A stretch of 64,000 nt of DNA from Dyadobacter fermentans (GTDB lineage Bacteria; Bacteroidota; Bacteroidia; Cytophagales; Spirosomataceae): the NCBI RefSeq assembly GCF_019924045.1, contig NZ_JAHXBN010000008.1:161118-225117 (forward strand). The letters are read 5' to 3'. Within the stretch, counting starts at the first letter, position 1. The number at the start of each line of letters is the position of its first letter. The notes under the pieces were generated by a model. That model was not told where the DNA came from, did no database searches, and saw nothing but the letters and a program-made list of their open reading frames with translations. A program made the position numbers and the translations under genes. Positions 17,949-27,088 of this stretch are shown in pieces.

Positions 17949-19664
17949 ATGAAAAAATGGTACAGAGCGGCGGCAGCGCTGATGGTAGGTACGTATGCGA
18001 TAACGCAAGTAAATGCGCAGACGCATTATGGAGTGGGTGCAGGTACGCAGGGAACTGCACATGCGTTTTTTGGAACAAATGCCGGAATGGTAAATATAGG
18101 CAGTAACAATTCATTTCTAGGACATGAAGCGGGGGCGAGCAATGTAGATGGAGCGGCCAACACCTTCGTCGGCAGTTTCGCGGGATATAATACTATTGAC
18201 GGGAACTCCAATGTTTTCATCGGCGACGGAGCTGGTTTGGGAAATGTTTCTGGAAATATGAACACGTACATTGGGGCGGACGCCGGATTACTAAATAAGG
18301 ATGGAGGAGGGAACGTTGCCATTGGTCATCAGGCCCAATATTTTGGCAAGACCGGCCTGGGCAATTGTTCTATCGGATATCACGCGGGCCGGATGGCCAT
18401 CGGCGACCATAATGTGTTATTGGGCTCGGAGGCGGGTGACACTAACGCGGGATCTAATAATACCTTTTTGGGGTACCGGGCAGGTTACCTGGCCGGTATC
18501 GGCGAGCTTAACACATTTGTGGGCTCGGAAACGGGCGTAAATAATACAGTTGGGCATCACAATACTTTTTTTGGAGAACGCTCCGGATATAACAATAAGG
18601 AGGGTTTCTCAAATACTTTTCTAGGGTCTGAGTCGGGCTATTCGAACCAAACCGGAGTTGCGAATGTCTTTCTGGGCAACAAATCGGGTTACTCCAATAC
18701 GAATGGCCATAGTAATGTGTTTCTTGGCTACGGTGTGGGCTATCAGAACACTACCGGGCAGAGAAACACCTATCTTGGCTATGGTGCCACTGGCAGCCCG
18801 ACCATAGAAAATGCCACAGCAATCGGTTCAGAAGCGAAGGTGACAGCGAATAACAGCATTGTACTAGGCAATAAAGCAAACGTTGGCATAGGCGTTTCCG
18901 CACCAACCTTCCAGCTCCACCTAAGCACCGATGCGGCAGCTAAAGCCGGATCTCCGACGTGGACAGTGGCCTCCGACAGCCGCCTCAAAAAGAACATTAC
19001 CGACTTCACCGATGGTCTCGATCTTCTCAAACAAATCAAACCAGTATGGTTCCAGTACAATGGCCAGGCCGGTATCGAAACCGACGAAAGGAAGTTCGTA
19101 GGCATCATCGCCCAGGAAATGCAAAAAATTGCCCCATATACCATCGGAACATTTGCTTATCAGGATTCATTAGGAAATAAAACGGAATACCTGGATTACG
19201 ACGCGAATGCAGTAACCTACATTCTGATCAATTCCGTGAAAGAGCAGCAGCAGGTAATCGAGCAAAAAGATGTCGAACTGAAAGAAATGAATGCACAGGT
19301 GACCGATTTGTCGAAGCGGCTCGAACAGTTGGAGCGTATCGTGGCTTCTAATACCGCGAAACCTCTGAATGGCAGTGCAGCGCGAATGGAGCCGAATGCG
19401 AATGGCGTAGTTCTCGAACAAAATGTGCCGAACGGATTTTCCGGAAGTTCAGCGATCAAATACTTCATTCCGCAATCTGTGAAGGAAGCGAGAGTGGATG
19501 TGTATGCTGTAAACGGTATGAAAATGAATTCTTATCGGGTGAAGGAGCGGGGAGAGGGGCAATTGACAATTTCAGCTGGTGATTTTCAGAACGGCGTCTT
19601 TCTTTACGACCTGGTAACAGACGGCAAAAGCAATGGTGTGAAGAAAATGGTGGTTCAAAAGTAA
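17949..19664 (+). CDS. tail-fiber-like surface protein, second paralogue
   Basis: A 571-residue paralogue of the preceding gene product, with the same order: signal peptide (ending QVNAQ), N-terminal THYGVGAGTQG, about 15 glycine/asparagine repeats (NTFLGYRAGYL, NVFLGNKSGYS types), the S74 domain beginning SDSRLKKNI, coiled coil, and a T9SS-like end beginning VLEQNVPNGFSG. The S74 and C-terminal parts are much closer to the paralogue than the repeat region, which is shorter here by about five units. This fits tandem gene duplication with repeat gain or loss. The stop is followed by a strong terminator. Confidence 0.82.
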   Translation: MKKWYRAAAALMVGTYAITQVNAQTHYGVGAGTQGTAHAFFGTNAGMVNIGSNNSFLGHEAGASNVDGAANTFVGSFAGYNTIDGNSNVFIGDGAGLGNVSGNMNTYIGADAGLLNKDGGGNVAIGHQAQYFGKTGLGNCSIGYHAGRMAIGDHNVLLGSEAGDTNAGSNNTFLGYRAGYLAGIGELNTFVGSETGVNNTVGHHNTFFGERSGYNNKEGFSNTFLGSESGYSNQTGVANVFLGNKSGYSNTNGHSNVFLGYGVGYQNTTGQRNTYLGYGATGSPTIENATAIGSEAKVTANNSIVLGNKANVGIGVSAPTFQLHLSTDAAAKAGSPTWTVASDSRLKKNITDFTDGLDLLKQIKPVWFQYNGQAGIETDERKFVGIIAQEMQKIAPYTIGTFAYQDSLGNKTEYLDYDANAVTYILINSVKEQQQVIEQKDVELKEMNAQVTDLSKRLEQLERIVASNTAKPLNGSAARMEPNANGVVLEQNVPNGFSGSSAIKYFIPQSVKEARVDVYAVNGMKMNSYRVKERGEGQLTISAGDFQNGVFLYDLVTDGKSNGVKKMVVQK

Positions 19665-19688
19665 GCCATCGCCCATTGTATAAATGCA

Positions 19689-19719
19689 AAAGCGGGCTCC
19701 CGTAAAGAGGCCCGCTTTT
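19689..19719. terminator. bidirectional terminator
   Basis: A 9-bp stem (AAAGCGGGC / GCCCGCTTT) between the second tail-fiber-like gene and the convergent ThuA fusion gene, with A-rich and T-rich flanks suitable for both strands. Confidence 0.85.
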
Positions 19720-19741
19720 ATCTTTTTATCAAAAATTACCC

Positions 19742-22700
19742 TTACAACGCAGCATTCTCAAATCGAACGGATTCAATCGAGAACAGCGGCTTGTTGCTTG
19801 CTTCTGCATTTTTAAACACAAAATACACCTTATGCAGCTTGCCGTCGGTCGGTGCCTTCACAGGAACGCTGATGGTTTCAGTCTTATCGACCTTGCTTTC
19901 GCCGATTTTGGCTCCTGCAACCCCGTCGAGACGAACTTCGAGCGTTCCGCCGGCAGAACGGCCTGCACTGCTCCCAACCGAAACGGCCAGTTTCGAAATG
20001 TCTGTTAGGTCGATGTCGTCGAAAGCGATGAAACCGCCATCTTTCATGCCGATCACCATTTCATTGCCATTGTCGCCTTTGTATTTGAAGGTGTTTTTGG
20101 TGGTGTCAGCCATGCTGGCCAGTACGGTCGAAGGACGTAGCGCTACGGTTTTCGAGCCGGTTAGTGGGCCCATGTTGCCGTTACCCTTATCGGTGTAGCT
20201 GGCCGTGAAGATGTATGAACCCTCTTTTTTCTTGGCCTGGGTTACGTAGGAGCTCTTCAATGGCTTCTTCTCCACAGCTTTTACGTTGTTGAGGTCCAGA
20301 ATATACTTCACCATTTCCTCGATTTCCTCCGGCTTGTGCTGCGGGTGCCCGGGCATTGCCTGCTCTCCCCAAACACCGCTGCCGCCCTTCAATACCTTGT
20401 CTGTCAGTGTTTTCAGAGAGTTGCGTTCTCTGGCGTATTTCTTCGCTACTTCACGGTAGGCTGGACCGATCGATTTTTTATCGATCGAATGGCAGGCCTT
20501 GCAATCACTCAGTTCGATCATGCGCTTACCGGTTTCGAAGCCCGTGTTAGCCTGATGGCCCTGCGCGAGCTGGGTTTTGTCAAATCCTTCAAGGTAGTTG
20601 ATTGTCAGGGTTACTTCGTCTTCCGGGATCTTTTTGTTAGCCAGGCTGCCATCTTCTTTATCTGTAACCGAAACTTCGTAGTTCACAGGTTTATCGTTCC
20701 AGTAGAATGTCTTGTTGCCTTTAATGGCTACATCCACTTTGGGAATCGCGTTACCAACGCGTACAACCACATCGGAAGTATTGGAATTGCCGGCATTGTC
20801 GGTCACTTTCAAAGTCGCGGTATACTCGCCTGGTTTAGCGTACGTGAAGCTTGGGTTTGCCAGCGTGCTTTTAGGGAGGCCTTTGCCAAACGACCATTCG
20901 TATTTGATCGGGTCACCATCGTAATCCAGTGAGCCTTTGGAAGAGAAGTTTACTTTCAAAGGAGTTGCGCCAGTGGTGTTGGTTGCGCTCGCGACAGCTA
21001 CCGGCACGCGGTTACCTGCATTGAAGGTAATGTGCGACAGGCTGGCCTCGTCGTTTTGTGCGAACCAGTTGGGGCCGTATTCCAATGTGTACAATGAACC
21101 GTCTTTCGCAAACTGCATGTCGATCGGGTGGCTGAATTTAGTGCCTGGCATGAAACGCTCGATGCTTTGCAGCTCGCCTTTCTTGTTCATGGTCACGATG
21201 TTGATGTAGTCGCGGATCCAGTCGTAGGCGAAGAATTTGCCATTGTAATAGGAAGGAAATTTAACTTTACTGTCCTGAAAATCAGCTGCGTAATATACCG
21301 GACCGGCCATGGCGTTACGTCCGCCTTTACCGACGATCGCCCCGAATTCCGGAGAATCGGCGTAAGGATAATAAATGAATGCGGGCTGAGCAGGTGGCAA
21401 TTCCTGCAAACCGGTGTTGTGCGGCGAGTTATTGATCGGTTTCAATGGATCGAACGGCTTGCCGGAAGTACTGTCGGCGAAGTTGAAGTCGATATAAGGC
21501 CTGTTGTTACCGATAAACAACGGATAGCCGAAATAGCCTGCTTTTCTCGCCTGGTTGACTTCGTCGTATCCTCTCGGGCCACGTTTCGGATCGTCATTCG
21601 ACGCATCGGGGCCTACATCACCCCAATACAAATAGCCGGTATGCTGGTCTACCGAAATGCGGTAAGGGTTACGGGTACCCATCACGTAGATCTCAGGGCG
21701 GGTCTTATCCGTTCCGGGAGGGAACAAGTTGCCTTCAGGAATATCGTAAAGGTTGGTACCACCTGGCATATTTGCACGGCGATCGCCGTAACGAGGCTTA
21801 ATGCGCAATACTTTCCCTCTCAGTGAGTTTGTGTTGGACGAAGTATGTTGCCCATCCCAGCCTTCGCGACCCGGGCGTTCGTCGATAGGGCCGTAACCAT
21901 TCGATTGGAACGGGTTCACATCGTCGCCGGTGGACAGATAGAGGTTCCCTTTCGCGTCCCAGGCGATGGAGCCGCCGGTGTGACAGCAGTCGGTGCGCTT
22001 CACGGGTACAGTGAGCAGTACTTCTTCTGTGCTGAGGAGTAACGTATCCTTCACATCGTCGTATTTAAATCTCGACAAATGCTGTGCAGTATCCGCCTCC
22101 GTTGATGGTGGCGAATAGTACATGTAAATCAGTTTATTGGTTTTGAAGTTCGGGTCGATATTCAGGCCCATTAACCCATATTCCTGCTTGGTATAAACGG
22201 GTACTTCACCAACGAGTTTAATCTTGCCGGTTTTAGGATTATAAAGTTTAACCTTCCCTTTTCTTTCAGTGAAAAGTACACGCTGGTCATCGAGAACGAC
22301 GAGTTCGGTCGGCTCGTCGAGCTTGGAAGCCAATACTTTTTTAGTAAAACGGTTTTCTTCCGGGCGGGATTTGGAATAATCCAGTTTCGATGCCATAGTC
22401 CAGTTCAGTCCGCCGGTAAGGTGTTTCACAAAAACGGGGTTGGTATATGTAGCATCTTCATGCCCGAAGTTGGTATAGAATGCACGGCCGCCGTCAAACT
22501 CATGGTACCACGACATCGGGTGATTATCTCCCATTTTGCCATCCTTGTAAGTCTTCTCATCGATCTTTACGAGGACATTAACCTTCTCGTTGAAGTTTTT
22601 AAAATCGTAAAACTCGTCCTTGATCTTCCATTTTTTAGGAAAACCATCCATCGAAGGGTGCTGGTCATTCACCACAAATGCTTCGCCTTCCTGCACATTC

Positions 22701-23149
22701 GGGTTACCCGGATGGCTCAGAAATTGTGCTCCGGCGAGCTTGTTGTACCACTGCCAGTCGTATTCGGTGTCGGTTGCGGCGTGGATACCCACGTAGCCAC
22801 CGCCCGCCTGGATGTAGCGCTCAAATGCGTCTTGTTGCTTGTCATTCAGTACATTGCCGGTCGTGTTCAGGAATATGACTGCGCTGTATTTTTGCAGGTT
22901 TTTGTTGGTAAAAACAGTCGCATTTTCGGTAGTATCTACCGCGAAGCCTGTCTCTTTACCCAGTTTTAAGATGGCGGTTTTACCTGCCGGGATAGAAGAG
23001 TGCCGGAAGCCGGCGGTTTTAGAGAATACCAGTACGCGCTTTTCCGGCGTCACCGTCTGGGCGGTAGCCATCAGACTGCAACATGCCAGGGCCGTCACGC
23101 CGGCAATCCTGAAACGTTTCAAAACTTTTCGAAAAGGGGATTCATTCAT
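19742..23149 (-). CDS. ThuA / glucose dehydrogenase / PKD / cytochrome c fusion protein
   Basis: A 1135-residue exported multidomain protein. Order: signal peptide (to about 31), ThuA-like domain (about 37-255, including VFSKTAGFRHSSI and GGGYVGIHAATDTEYDW), PQQ-type soluble glucose dehydrogenase-like beta-propeller (about 270-700, LDEPTELVVL, GLMGLNIDPNF, TGDDVNPF), PKD domain (about 710-800), class I cytochrome c domain with C883-K-A-C-H887 and likely distal Met932, and a C-terminal beta-sandwich resembling a carbohydrate-binding module. This suggests oxidation of a sugar with electron transfer to the attached heme. It is downstream of the isomerase gene, beyond a terminator. Confidence 0.85.
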   Translation of the reverse strand: MNESPFRKVLKRFRIAGVTALACCSLMATAQTVTPEKRVLVFSKTAGFRHSSIPAGKTAILKLGKETGFAVDTTENATVFTNKNLQKYSAVIFLNTTGNVLNDKQQDAFERYIQAGGGYVGIHAATDTEYDWQWYNKLAGAQFLSHPGNPNVQEGEAFVVNDQHPSMDGFPKKWKIKDEFYDFKNFNEKVNVLVKIDEKTYKDGKMGDNHPMSWYHEFDGGRAFYTNFGHEDATYTNPVFVKHLTGGLNWTMASKLDYSKSRPEENRFTKKVLASKLDEPTELVVLDDQRVLFTERKGKVKLYNPKTGKIKLVGEVPVYTKQEYGLMGLNIDPNFKTNKLIYMYYSPPSTEADTAQHLSRFKYDDVKDTLLLSTEEVLLTVPVKRTDCCHTGGSIAWDAKGNLYLSTGDDVNPFQSNGYGPIDERPGREGWDGQHTSSNTNSLRGKVLRIKPRYGDRRANMPGGTNLYDIPEGNLFPPGTDKTRPEIYVMGTRNPYRISVDQHTGYLYWGDVGPDASNDDPKRGPRGYDEVNQARKAGYFGYPLFIGNNRPYIDFNFADSTSGKPFDPLKPINNSPHNTGLQELPPAQPAFIYYPYADSPEFGAIVGKGGRNAMAGPVYYAADFQDSKVKFPSYYNGKFFAYDWIRDYINIVTMNKKGELQSIERFMPGTKFSHPIDMQFAKDGSLYTLEYGPNWFAQNDEASLSHITFNAGNRVPVAVASATNTTGATPLKVNFSSKGSLDYDGDPIKYEWSFGKGLPKSTLANPSFTYAKPGEYTATLKVTDNAGNSNTSDVVVRVGNAIPKVDVAIKGNKTFYWNDKPVNYEVSVTDKEDGSLANKKIPEDEVTLTINYLEGFDKTQLAQGHQANTGFETGKRMIELSDCKACHSIDKKSIGPAYREVAKKYARERNSLKTLTDKVLKGGSGVWGEQAMPGHPQHKPEEIEEMVKYILDLNNVKAVEKKPLKSSYVTQAKKKEGSYIFTASYTDKGNGNMGPLTGSKTVALRPSTVLASMADTTKNTFKYKGDNGNEMVIGMKDGGFIAFDDIDLTDISKLAVSVGSSAGRSAGGTLEVRLDGVAGAKIGESKVDKTETISVPVKAPTDGKLHKVYFVFKNAEASNKPLFSIESVRFENAAL

Positions 23150-23176
23150 CAGATTGGTTGGTATTGGTTAACGTAG

Positions 23177-23212
23177 AAAAAACCTACCTTCCAAAAAGGA
23201 AGATAGGTTTTT
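23177..23212 (-). terminator. terminator after the sugar isomerase gene
   Basis: A stem of about 14 bp with one mismatch (AAAACCTACCTTCC / GGAAGATAGGTTTT) and a 5-nt A loop. On the minus strand it ends in six T. It stands 22 nt after the stop of the TIM-barrel isomerase gene and before the ThuA fusion gene, so it may attenuate read-through. Confidence 0.8.
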
Positions 23213-23234
23213 AATATACTTGTAAGATCGACAA

Positions 23235-24287
23235 TTATAGACCCAGCACCTTACGGTTAAATGCCTCATCTGCACCGGTTCCTGCAAAATCGTCGAATGC
23301 TTTTGTAGTCACTTCGATGATATGGCTTTCGATGAACGGTGCGCCTTCCGCCGCGCCTTGTACGGGCGACTTAATGCAGCATTCCCATTCCAGGACCGCC
23401 CAGCTGTCGTAATCGTATTGAGACAGTTTGGAGAAAATTGCGCCGAAATCTACCTGACCATCTCCGAGTGAACGGAAACGTCCGGCGCGATCGGCCCAGC
23501 CTGCGAAGCCGCTGTAAACACCCTGCTTGCCGCTAGGGTTGAATTCTGCGTCTTTTACGTGGAATGCTTTAATGCGATCATGGTAAAGATCGATGAATTG
23601 GAGGTAATCCAACTGCTGCAACACGAAGTGGCTTGGGTCGTAGTTGATATTTGCACGGGTATGGCCACCGAGGTAGTCTACAAACATTTCGAATGTAGAA
23701 CCATCGAAAACATCTTCGCCGGGGTGTAATTCGTACGCTACGTCCACGCCGTTCTCATCATAAACGTCCAGAATTGGCTTCCAGCGGGCTGCGAGTTCTT
23801 TGAAAGCGGTCTCAACCAAGCCGGCAGGGCGTTGAGGCCATGGGTACAGGAAAGGCCAGGCCAATGCACCTGTAAACGATGCGCTGGCTTTCAAACCTAG
23901 TCTGCGGCTGGCCTGCGCCACATATTTCAAATGCTGCGTAGCCCATTCAGCACGTGCTTTCGGATTCTTGCGAACCTCGGGCACCGCAAAATTATCGTAC
24001 ATTTCGTCGTACACAGGGTGCGAAGCCACCAGCTGGCCGATAATGTGCGAAGCCAATTCGGTGATTTGTAGTCCTTTGTCAGCCAGTTTGCCTTTCAGTT
24101 CGTCGGCATAAGTCTGCGACTCCGCAGCTTGCTTCACGTCGATCACGCGTGGGTCCCAGGTAGGGAGTTGGAGGCCTTTGTAGCCCAGCCCGGCCATGTA
24201 GTCGGCAATGGTATCCAGTGAGTTGAACGGAGCTTCGTCACCAAGGAATTGGGCGAGGAAGATACCGGGGCCTTTTATTGTTTTCAT
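23235..24287 (-). CDS. sugar phosphate isomerase/epimerase (xylose isomerase-like TIM barrel)
   Basis: A 350-residue protein of the AP_endonuc_2 / xylose isomerase-like superfamily, cytoplasmic (no signal peptide). Metal-site segments are visible: VAYELHPGEDVF, INYDPSHFVLQQ, IKAFHVKDAEF and, near the end, VLEWECC. Members isomerise or epimerise sugars, inosose or keto-sugars. Its neighbours are two Gfo/Idh/MocA dehydrogenases and an MFS permease on one side and the ThuA fusion on the other, a combination common in Cytophagales for sugar or polyol breakdown. The exact substrate cannot be read from the sequence. Confidence 0.85.
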   Translation of the reverse strand: MKTIKGPGIFLAQFLGDEAPFNSLDTIADYMAGLGYKGLQLPTWDPRVIDVKQAAESQTYADELKGKLADKGLQITELASHIIGQLVASHPVYDEMYDNFAVPEVRKNPKARAEWATQHLKYVAQASRRLGLKASASFTGALAWPFLYPWPQRPAGLVETAFKELAARWKPILDVYDENGVDVAYELHPGEDVFDGSTFEMFVDYLGGHTRANINYDPSHFVLQQLDYLQFIDLYHDRIKAFHVKDAEFNPSGKQGVYSGFAGWADRAGRFRSLGDGQVDFGAIFSKLSQYDYDSWAVLEWECCIKSPVQGAAEGAPFIESHIIEVTTKAFDDFAGTGADEAFNRKVLGL

Positions 24288-24320
24288 AAGTGTTATGTTT
24301 TAGTGATCGAATGTGTGAAT

Positions 24321-24490
24321 AGTCAGGTGTGGTCACTTGTAGTCAAGGGTAGTCATTTGTAGTCAAGTGTGGTCAGGTGTAGCCAGGTAGTCATGAATAC
24401 ATGCAATTAAAACAATACCTGACAATGCCTGACAATACTTGACAACACCTGACAATAAATGACCGTCCAGTCATTCAATCATTCAAAATT
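24321..24490. repeat. paired inverted decamer tandem arrays
   Basis: Left arm, 24321-24390: seven 10-nt units of the type AGTCAGGTGT / GGTCACTTGT / AGTCAAGGGT. Right arm, 24413-24466: five 10-nt units (CAATACCTGA, CAATGCCTGA, CAATACTTGA, CAACACCTGA, CAATAAATGA), which on the other strand read TGTCAGGTAT and so on, the same motif inverted. About 22 nt separate the arms. Then 24470-24490 holds GTCATTCAATCATTCAAAA, ending on the stop codon of the oxidoreductase gene. The whole gap between that gene and the isomerase gene consists of this structure. Confidence 0.85.
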
Positions 24491-25634
24491 AGATTTTAAC
24501 CCAAGCTTCTTTCTTATTGCTTTCGAGGATTCTCTCGCAAATCAGTAGTTCGCGGTAGCCATCGGCGAAGGTTGGGAACGTTGGGTTTTCAGGTTGTTTG
24601 CCGGCAGCAATGGCTGCGTAAACTTCCTTGAACATTTGTTTTGACGTATCCGGGAAGCCTTCGTTATGGCCGCCTGGGAAGGTGATCGTCGAGCGTACGT
24701 CTTCGTTCACGAGCGATGGGTCGCGCATGAGGATTTCATTCGCCTTGTCGCGGTTACCGATCCACATTTCGTTCGGAGCCTCGGAACACCAGCTGAATGT
24801 TTTTTTAGAACCGGAGATTTCCAGTGACATACGGTTTTTACGACCAGCTGAAACCTGCGAAACGGTGATGACCCCTTTGTTTCCGTTGTCGAAACGGAGC
24901 AATACGTTTGCATGATCTTCGGTATTAATAGGCACGTCGGCGTAATCTTCCGGTTGCAGCAATTTACCCGAGTAGGTCTCAACGGCTTTCAAAGGCTTTT
25001 TGCGGGTTTTGTGAACCGTGTTGAAATCTGCCAGAACGGCAACGGTTTTCAGTCCGGTAATGTATTCCAGAATGTCCATCAGGTGGGAGCCGATGTCCGC
25101 GATCGCGCGCGAATCGCCGGATTTGTCCGGTTCGAGGCGCCAGTTATAGTCGGTTTCGTAGAACAGCCAGTCTTGCAGGTACGAACCGATGAACGAATAA
25201 ATCTCACCCAGTTCGCCTTTTTCACGCATCGATTTCATCTGGCGTGCCAGCGGGTAGTAACGCAGGTTGAAGTGAACCGCATTCACGAGACCTGTTTTTG
25301 CAGCCAGTTCTACGAGTTCTTCCGCTTCTGCGAGGTCTTTTGCCAATGGTTTTTCACAAATCACGTGTTTTCCGGCGAGCAATGCCGCTTTCGACTGTGA
25401 GTAATGCAAGAAGTTAGGCGTACAAATGTGGACAGCCTGAATGTCATCCTGTTTCAACAGTTCATCGAACGTGTAGGAACGTGCAATGCCAAGCGCGTCA
25501 GCTTTTTCCTTGGCCAGTTCTGCGGTCACTTCGCAAAGTGCGGCAACTTCTACATTAGGAAGACGTCTCAGTGCTTCAATATGTGCGGGGCCAATGAAGC
25601 CTGTTCCGACAACGCCAACTTTGATTTTGTTCAT
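24489..25634 (-). CDS. Gfo/Idh/MocA family oxidoreductase (first)
   Basis: A 381-residue NAD(P)-dependent sugar or polyol dehydrogenase. The Rossmann motif GVVGTGFIGPAHIEAL is at about residues 7-22, CEKPLAKDLAEAEEL contains the catalytic-site lysine of the EKP motif near residue 95, and DIGSHLMDILEYITGL carries the conserved His-containing helix. There is no Tat or Sec signal, so it is cytoplasmic. It follows a paralogue upstream (84 nt gap) and is probably cotranscribed. The substrate is unknown; neighbours suggest a sugar, inositol or amino-sugar route. Confidence 0.9.
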   Translation of the reverse strand: MNKIKVGVVGTGFIGPAHIEALRRLPNVEVAALCEVTAELAKEKADALGIARSYTFDELLKQDDIQAVHICTPNFLHYSQSKAALLAGKHVICEKPLAKDLAEAEELVELAAKTGLVNAVHFNLRYYPLARQMKSMREKGELGEIYSFIGSYLQDWLFYETDYNWRLEPDKSGDSRAIADIGSHLMDILEYITGLKTVAVLADFNTVHKTRKKPLKAVETYSGKLLQPEDYADVPINTEDHANVLLRFDNGNKGVITVSQVSAGRKNRMSLEISGSKKTFSWCSEAPNEMWIGNRDKANEILMRDPSLVNEDVRSTITFPGGHNEGFPDTSKQMFKEVYAAIAAGKQPENPTFPTFADGYRELLICERILESNKKEAWVKI

Positions 25635-25718
25635 AAATGGGTATGGAATGATTGGTGAAAAACAGTCCGCTCTCGCGGGTTAAATTGAGATGTACAGTAA
25701 TTGATTGAGTATTCAGGA

Positions 25719-26864
25719 TCAGAAGTCGGTCCATTTCGTTTCCGTCTTGTTCGAAGCAATGACGGCGTCGATGAACTTCATACCTCTTAAACCATCTTGT
25801 GCGGTTGGGAAATCGTACACCGGATCGGCTGTTTTGCCTTCCCAGTAAGCCCTCACGTGAATGGCGAAATTGCGGTAGAGGTTGGCGAAGGCTTCGAAAT
25901 AGCCCTCGGGGTGACCGGCCGGGATGCGGGTATGCACCTGCGCGGCTTTGGACAGGTTGCCCACGCCCGTTCGGATGATGCGTGTGCCCTGGTTGGTTTT
26001 GTGGATCAGTGTGTTGGGTTCCATTTGCTTCCATTGCAGGCCGCCGGTTTCCCCGTAGACACGGATATTGAGGTCGTTTTCCTCTCCGTTGGCGATCTGG
26101 CTGTTTTGTAGAATGCCTTTGGCGCCGTTGTTGAAGCGGAGTAGAATATTGGCATCATCATCCAGCAAACGGCCTTCCACAAATATTGTAAGGTCGGCGC
26201 AAATCTGGGTGATTTTGAGCCCGGTGATATATTCGGCCAGGTTTTCGGCGTGGGTACCGATGTCGCCGAGGCCTCCCGCGGCCCCCGAGCGCTTCGGATC
26301 GGTGCGCCATGCGGCCTGTTTGTTACCGGTAACTTCCACCAATGTAGCCAGCCAGCCCTGCGGATATTCCACAATTACCTTCCTAACTTCTCCAATGGCG
26401 CCCGAGGCGATCATCTGGCGCGCCTCCTTTACCATAGGGTATCCGGTGTAGTTATGCGTGAGGCAGAAGACCAAGCCTGATTTCTCCACCACAGCCACTA
26501 TCTCTTCCGCTTCTTCGGTATTAAGTGTAATCGGTTTATCACATACGACGTGGAAGCCATTTTCCAGTGCAAGCTTCGTAGGAGCAGCGTGCATATGGTT
26601 GGGTGTGACAATGGAAACAAAATCCATGCGTTCCCCTTCCGGCAGTTGCTTTTCTTTCAGGATCATCTCCTCAAAGTCGTTATAAACCCTGTTTTCAGGC
26701 AGATATAGCGCTTTTCCGGTTTCCTTAGATTTGGCAGGATCGGAGCTGAAAACTCCGCAAACCAGCTCAATTTCTCCATCCATGATCGCTGCACGGCGAT
26801 GGACCCCACCAATAAATGCATCCAGGGAGCCGCCTACCATGCCCATTCTGATCTTTCTTGACAT
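25719..26864 (-). CDS. Gfo/Idh/MocA family oxidoreductase (second)
   Basis: A 381-residue paralogue in family only; sequence differs clearly from its neighbour. It starts MSRKIRMGMVGGSLDAFIG with a variant Rossmann loop (GGSLDAF), has VCDKPITLNTEEAEEI (DKP instead of EKP) and GDIGTHAENLAEYITGL. This subgroup is close to the proteins often annotated as oxidoreductases of inositol or sugar catabolism. It is the first gene of the minus-strand set, with a -7 box at 26938-26945 and an A/T-rich region of about 220 bp towards the divergent permease gene. Confidence 0.9.
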   Translation of the reverse strand: MSRKIRMGMVGGSLDAFIGGVHRRAAIMDGEIELVCGVFSSDPAKSKETGKALYLPENRVYNDFEEMILKEKQLPEGERMDFVSIVTPNHMHAAPTKLALENGFHVVCDKPITLNTEEAEEIVAVVEKSGLVFCLTHNYTGYPMVKEARQMIASGAIGEVRKVIVEYPQGWLATLVEVTGNKQAAWRTDPKRSGAAGGLGDIGTHAENLAEYITGLKITQICADLTIFVEGRLLDDDANILLRFNNGAKGILQNSQIANGEENDLNIRVYGETGGLQWKQMEPNTLIHKTNQGTRIIRTGVGNLSKAAQVHTRIPAGHPEGYFEAFANLYRNFAIHVRAYWEGKTADPVYDFPTAQDGLRGMKFIDAVIASNKTETKWTDF

Positions 26865-26937
26865 TCCAGTTGGTTTAAGGTTTTTGTAATAGATTATACA
26901 GATAAGAAAGTGCCTTCGGAGAGACTCTTACTTCCTA

Positions 26938-26945
26938 CAAATATA
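26938..26945 (-). promoter_or_regulatory. -7 promoter box of the oxidoreductase operon
   Basis: On the minus strand the bases read TATATTTG, matching TAnnTTTG. The start would be near 26931, leaving a leader of about 66 nt. The -33 region (around 26960-26968) is A/T-rich without an exact TTTG. The divergent MFS gene must use the other part of this 224-bp gap. Confidence 0.45.
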
Positions 26946-27088
26946 AATTTAAGACATAAAAAACATTGCTTAGGAATAGCGAAATGCAGTAGAATTCCCC
27001 GGAGTTTGTTTTTTTTGTGAAATCTTTGAATAAAAATAGTATCCCGAAATCAATCATCTAATTCAAATAATCAAACCCATTTAGTCAC

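Noticed and set aside
24321..24470. CRISPR array
   Set aside because: Units are 10 nt long with no spacers, and no cas gene is in the window.
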